From: Limnoperna fortunei
Lineage: Eukaryota > Mollusca > Bivalvia > Mytilida > Modiolidae
Length of the DNA: 64,000 nucleotides
Assembly: GCA_944474755.1 (NCBI GenBank)
Contig: OX104115.1
Coordinates: 60,082,648 to 60,146,647, forward strand
Direction: 5' to 3'
Positions within the stretch are counted from its first letter, which is position 1; each line of letters starts with the position of its first letter. The position numbers and the translations under genes were made by a program. Below, piece by piece: positions 59,140-64,000 of this stretch. The notes beneath the pieces were generated by a model. That model had not been told where the DNA came from. It was given only the letters and a program-made list of their open reading frames with translations, and searched no databases.

Positions 59140-59340
59140 GAAAGTGCTGCATGAATGCCTGATGTACCGATCCTGGGCGTTATTAGTGATGCTTGGGCGC
59201 CCTGTGCGAATACTGTCCTCTGTAGTGTCAAGCTGCTGGTAATGCTCCTAAAGGCGACAAATCGTGCAGCTGTGAACATTGGTGTCTCGCAACCTCAGTC
59301 TGTGATTCACCGGCCTGGAGTCGACCGATAGCGATGTTCC
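59140..59340 (-). pseudogene. Tc1/mariner transposase N-terminal remnant
   Basis: The minus strand reads NIAIGRLQAGESQTEVARH, then in another frame RTGRPSITNNAQDRYIR. These are the first HTH and the GRPR.TT..QDRYIR linker of Tc1-type transposases. A frameshift and a stop separate them, and the catalytic domain is absent. No terminal inverted repeat was found. Confidence 0.7.
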
Positions 59341-60429
59341 GGCTAGCAGCGTCTTACCTCGGCATAGCTTTTCCGCGTCAGATGTCAATTAGACTACATC
59401 GTAAGAAAAGAAGAACCGAGTTTTATACACGCAGTACCCGCTAACAATCACCCATGAATTGCACGTGCAAAACAAACTGATTGTTGTCAAGTCTCTGGAA
59501 TATTTCTAAACATGCGTACCAGGTTTTCACGCTTGATTGAACTTTTTTCTTTTACCCACTTTATATTTAAGAAAAAAATCATTTTTAAACTTAAAAACTT
59601 TGTTGCGTTTCTTTTTTTTTTTTTGAGAATATATATAGATTCTAGCACTCCATGCAGATTGGATAACGGTATGTATCTACTCAAGACAGTAACATTTTAC
59701 GGTTTGGATAAATACAATAATCAATCGCGGTAAAGTGGTTGAATATTGATGATGAAAAATTACTATCGCAAGTTTCCCTAATGGGAACGACGGGATTTTT
59801 TTCAATAAACGAGTTTTCCGAACTTGTCAGAACAGGTTAAATGAGTTTCAGAGGGACGGGGGACCCTAATCTACGGAAATGGGAAAAACCGGAAAGGTTT
59901 CTTCCTATATTTTTGTAGCATAAGTTTTTGTCTATAAGTTTTAAACGAATCAACATATCAATGTAATTCAAACAGATTCTGCAAGATAATATAAAGTTCT
60001 ACACGTGGAATTATTTTGAATTGGATTGTTTAAAACTTGACCGGAAAGGTTTTTTCTCGACTAAATTCTTTTTTCAAAATTTTTTATATTCTAAAATGTG
60101 TTCAACTTGTAGAAAACTCGATGAAAAGCGGGAAATATTTTCCACTAGAAAATTTAATAACAAATTCATCAATTTATAACTTACTTCTATTAAAAACGCG
60201 ATCGCGATCGTTGTCAAAGTTGACCTGAAAAGGTGGTTCATTGGAAAGTGACATGTAGTGGAATTTCAACTTTAAACGCAAATTATACAAACATGTAAAA
60301 CCGCGGTCAAATGTGATTCATTTACTCCTACAAAGAAATTAATATATATTTCGTTGATATTTAACTTAATTTTATTCAAAAGTTGTGCTGCCATCCTGTT
60401 AGTGGTAGCAGATATTCAAACACACGTAT

Positions 60430-60640
60430 TTTCAACAAATGGTTAATAACTGGGATCGTACTGAGGGGGTCCCAGTGCTTGACCCAGAGCGTCCCGGGGC
60501 TTCCTCTTGTGGCGGATGGCAGAGGCCCTCTCTTGCACGATGGTGACCCCTTTTGTAGATTTCGAGGAGTGGCTCGTTGTGGACGCTGCGGGAACTGAGT
60601 TCTCCACCCCTACCGGTACTCTATAATGTTCCAGGGGCAG
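60430..60640. other. GC-rich patch of unknown nature
   Basis: The sequence around CCCAGAGCGTCCCGGGGCTT is much richer in G+C than its surroundings. Frames on the plus strand give no family I recognise. It could be a retroelement fragment. Confidence 0.3.
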
Positions 60641-61265
60641 TCAAAAAAGCAACCAATCAATTAATAAAATCATTAATCCAAATAATATAAGGTTACCTAG
60701 AATTTCGTGGTAGTTAAAAATAATACAACAGCGGATTATAGTTTACTTTTGAAAATTAATCATGCATATTTTATTAATCAGATACTAAATTATGTTTCCG
60801 TCAGTATGCGCTTTCAAACCATATTGATACCTTCTTTGTGAGTTTTCAAAATATATGTACATGTAATTAGAAAGAGAGTGTTGTCTGTTTCTTTTTGTGT
60901 AAACTTTACTTGATTTGTTGTCTTTCGTTGAGTAATTATTATATAAATAAAATATTTATGATCTAATTAAAATAGTCACTTAAAGGTGGTAAGCTTTCAA
61001 TTTATGCAGTATATATGCACAAGTTTACATAAATTATAAAATGTGAATTAATTGCTGCATATTTTCACAGCTAATGATATTTACGAATACGATCTGGGTT
61101 ACCTTTTAAGAATCGTTAAACAGGAAAAAGAAAATAAACCGTTTTAAATTTTGTATAAAATGTTTATGATCTGCTTAAAAAGTCACTCAAACGTCAAAAA
61201 CTTTCGTCTTATGCACTAAACTTTGCATACGTATACACAAATTATGAAGTGTGAAACAAAAAATA

Positions 61266-61339
61266 ATCCTCACAAGTCAGGGTTTCTGTGTCCACATGTG
61301 TTTTCATGGACACATGTAGAAACCCTGACTTGTGAGGAT
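61266..61339. repeat. Perfect palindrome, 22-bp arms with nested 7-bp stem
   Basis: 61266-61287 and 61318-61339 are exact inverses, and GTGTCCA (61288-61294) / TGGACAC (61307-61313) continue the stem after a 4-nt bulge. Confidence 0.93.
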
Positions 61340-61435
61340 GACAAAATACCGGAATACAAGGATGTGTTTTTTTCCACCACTAGTTGGTTATGTCACATTA
61401 CAATTTTATGTTTTAAATTAAAGTTGCACAAAACT

Positions 61436-61498
61436 AGACGCCGTGATCTAGCTGAAAAATTACTAAAACTGACCTTAAACCTCATTCAAACAAACTGA
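61436..61498 (+). mobile_element. SINE tail fragment
   Basis: GATCTAGCTGAAAAATTACTAAAACTGACC ending in TTCAAACAAAC, matching the 3' end of the 46380 SINE. Confidence 0.5.
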
Positions 61499-61499
61499 C

Positions 61500-62335
61500 A
61501 AAAATTTTAAAAGCTTTTGAAAAGTCGTAAACGGAAACAAATAAATAGTATGTTTGAAATAGAGGAATGTCGTCGAGGAATGAAAATTTCTCTCGAGACT
61601 GGTATTTTTCACCAATACCCCTATAATACATGATTTATCTTTTTAAGAACACCGAATATCATGGTTTTAAAGAGTGATGATATTAGACCATTATTTTTTT
61701 TCGATCACAGACGCCAGCAGCCGTGTTCTCCCGTGCTTGATATTTATTTACTTTTACATTTCTGGTTTCATAATTGATCTGTCATGTTACGTTTTTCTAA
61801 AAGTAAAAAAATACATGCATATTGACAAATCGAAAGCCGTCGTTTTAATATGAGTAATTTAATATGGTATCATATTGAACATTGATAATACTAGTGTAAT
61901 TGTTGTTGTAGTATTTACATGCAGCACGAGTTTTACTGGTAATAATCTCTGTTGTTACTCAGTATCAGAAATATTGCAAGAGTAAAACGATAGAAAAGAT
62001 CGCTATGTTACCCTTGCATATACGTCACAATGTGACATATACCCATGTTGATCATCGCAGTCAACTTAATATTAAAATCACCATTGATTTACCAACCTTA
62101 TAGTCAGAACTATTTCTAAAGGTCCCATACGTATTATCGTACTTGCAAAAAAAGACTACAATTCATTCGGTGTACAGAAATAAGGTCCACGTGACACGTC
62201 AAATTGTTTAGCGAGGTTTATTATTTAAAAAATAAACTTGAGCACGTTTATTTATTAACAGCATTTAAAAAACTAAGGAAGAATTGGCGTTTTAAACAAA
62301 AATGTACTGGTTACGTTCAATCCATCAAATGAATT
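61500..62335. other. No gene recognised
   Basis: AT-rich; no coding signature or clear repeat. Confidence 0.4.
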
Positions 62336-62339
62336 CCTT

Positions 62340-62376
62340 GTTGTCCTGAATATAGCTGAATTGTTGTTCGCTTGAC

Positions 62377-62426
<50 letters not shown>

Positions 62427-62427
62427 T
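62340..62427 (-). mobile_element. Short interspersed element head fragment with (ATCA)n run
   Basis: The minus strand reads (TTGA)n then TGATGTCAAGCGAACAACAAT and CAGCTATATTCAGGACAA, the family head. The run of ATCA units spans 62377-62427. Confidence 0.6.
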
Positions 62428-62429
62428 AA

Positions 62430-64000
62430 ATAAATTCCGGTTTTGGTGATGAAGTGTTTTGTCACTGTAACTTTTTTAATGCTTACTTATTATTATAATT
62501 AGTTAATCTACACAATTCACACGACTAATTTCATTAATTACGTTATTGCAACGTTTTAAGCACCAGGCGTCAGGCTTGCTGCATATATTGCACTTTCTAT
62601 TCTTTTGATATATTATGATATGACCCATTGATATGGGTGTATGAAATATGCTCCGAATTCTTGTGAAATAAGATAATACATATGACAATAAGTATTTCTA
62701 CAACAAGTATTTCTAGAGATATGAAATTCGTAGTATATAGTACTTATATAAGGTATGTTATATGTCAAGGACGAACCTTTTTTCCAGCTAACAAACACAA
62801 ATAATTTAAACATGTTAGCGACAATGCGTAAAAAAGGGGTAACTTTCAATAAAGCTGAACATGTCAATACGAAAGTCGTCTTTCAAAAAACAGTTTGGCC
62901 CACATGTTGATGTTGTACGTCGCTTACAATTTTGCAAATGTAATAATTTATTTGTGTTATCAATAACATTCAGCGCATGAAATATGTAGAATTTTGACTG
63001 ACGATATTTTTAAAGACTATACAACAGGATATTAATATCTTTTAGATCCCTAGATGTGTGTCACATGAGTACCATGAGCAGCGAAAAAAGAACAACGAGC
63101 ATATGACATTACATCATATTACCAGGACAGACGATATTGTCTACATCACCACCCGCCACCTAGGACGCACGGAAAAAAACTTAGATATTCTCTGTTTAAA
63201 CTCTTATTTACTTTTTGTTACGAGACACATTGACAGCTTTTCAATTACAATGTACGGAAAAGAAATCAAGTTGCGCTAAAATTAAAGCATACCAGTATTC
63301 CTCCTATATAAACGCATTTGTAATTTTTGTACTTTTCTTTTCTTGGCCCTTCTGCTTGACTTAGTTTTACGTGGACTTTGGCATAAAATTATTGCAGACG
63401 CATTTATATTGATATGGAAAACGAAAAAAAAAACCGAGTTACAATCATTCTTTGTGGAATTGCGCTTGTCCGCAATTTTTTTTTAAATTTTAAATCCCGG
63501 CTTAATGTTTATGTTTGAAATTATAGTAGACATACAAATTTATATTTTAAAAAAATACACAGAGTTAAAAATAAACATTCCTTATAATTTTGCAATTTAT
63601 TTAATAATCATATTAATTAGGCTTAAACTATGTTTAGAATAACAGATTAACAAAGATGTTCCCCGCTTACCTTCATATCATTTTGCTATGGATGTCTCTC
63701 ATTGCATCGTACCATAAGCACAAAAGCTATATAAAGTAATGCATGGCTAGATAAAATTGATTGTGTGTGATGAAAAGTATGTCAATTGATCACGGTGATC
63801 GATAGTGATCCGGAAGTGATTTCTATATGACCCACATAGGTTTCTTGTTATTTTGTTTATTTAAATTTCGTGTGGTTGTAAATTGTAATATTTTATAATT
63901 ATTTACCATATTTAGAACACTAAAATAATTGATAAATAAAAGATTATTCATTTTAACTACATATCCTACATTTCTGTGTGTATATATTTAAAACTTTATA
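62430..64000. other. No gene recognised
   Basis: Chance frames only (62503-62867 minus, 63058-63279 plus); no family signature, no repeats beyond short A/T runs. Confidence 0.4.

Noticed and set aside
60383..60598. 71-codon frame in the GC-rich patch
   Set aside because: Cys/Arg/Gly-rich translation without a recognisable domain; GC-rich DNA is open by chance.
62503..63279. Overlapping 61-84 codon frames near the right end
   Set aside because: No family signature, no codon bias visible, no splice context; expected by chance.

Overview
This is AT-rich, intron-bearing, repeat-dense animal DNA, most likely from a mollusc and probably a bivalve. That call rests on the interspersed repeats (decayed RTE-type and other LINE reverse transcriptases, SINEs with a tRNA-like head, a Tc1/mariner remnant, many fold-back palindromes) and on the two gene families present. 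It is an inference; no species marker is visible. There are no operons, Shine-Dalgarno sites, tRNA or rRNA genes, or CRISPR arrays. All recognisable host genes lie on the minus strand, and most open frames are chance or repeat-derived.

Two host gene families were found. (1) An SLC7-type (heteromeric amino acid transporter light chain) gene can be assembled by hand from nine coding exons between 57205 and 48275. Every splice phase agrees, and the product is 528 residues with the GSGIF substrate motif and the conserved heavy-chain cysteine. A decayed second copy fills 1-6370. It lacks the exons for TM1-3 and two further exons, has lost splice acceptors, and has a broken duplicate exon. A third scrap of the last two exons lies at 22430-22690. 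The outer ends of the first two blocks match from position 1 (against about 47650) and out to about 11210 (against about 58210), so a segment of about 10 kb was duplicated, then interrupted and partly inverted.

(2) A gene for a HEPN-like domain (CXorf38/DUF4559-like, with an RNDYFAH motif), a membrane segment, a STAND/NACHT P-loop NTPase and ankyrin repeats lies at 37844-25483. It has two exons and 957 codons, in frame except for one TAG. A paralogue at 16476-12478 is a clear pseudogene with several frameshifts. The design of nuclease-like domain, membrane anchor, NTPase switch and repeat sensor resembles innate-immune STAND receptors, and it is the most interesting system in the window.

Layout: 1-6370 SLC7 pseudogene block; 6400-10850 repeat-rich insertion (SINEs, GACGGAT-repeat palindrome); 10850-11570 block flank with a micro-inversion, then a 48-bp tandem repeat; 12.4-16.5 kb STAND pseudogene; 17.0-17.5 kb two TC microsatellites; 19.36-20.84 kb perfect palindrome with a TIR-bounded segment; 22.4-22.7 kb SLC7 scrap; 25.5-37.8 kb STAND gene with a 9.5-kb intron that hosts two dead retroelements; 39.6-45.9 kb two decayed LINEs, a SINE and a minisatellite; 46.4-47.2 kb SINE and AT-rich palindrome; 48.3-57.7 kb intact SLC7 gene; 58.2-64 kb palindromes, Tc1 remnant, SINE head and tail, otherwise featureless.
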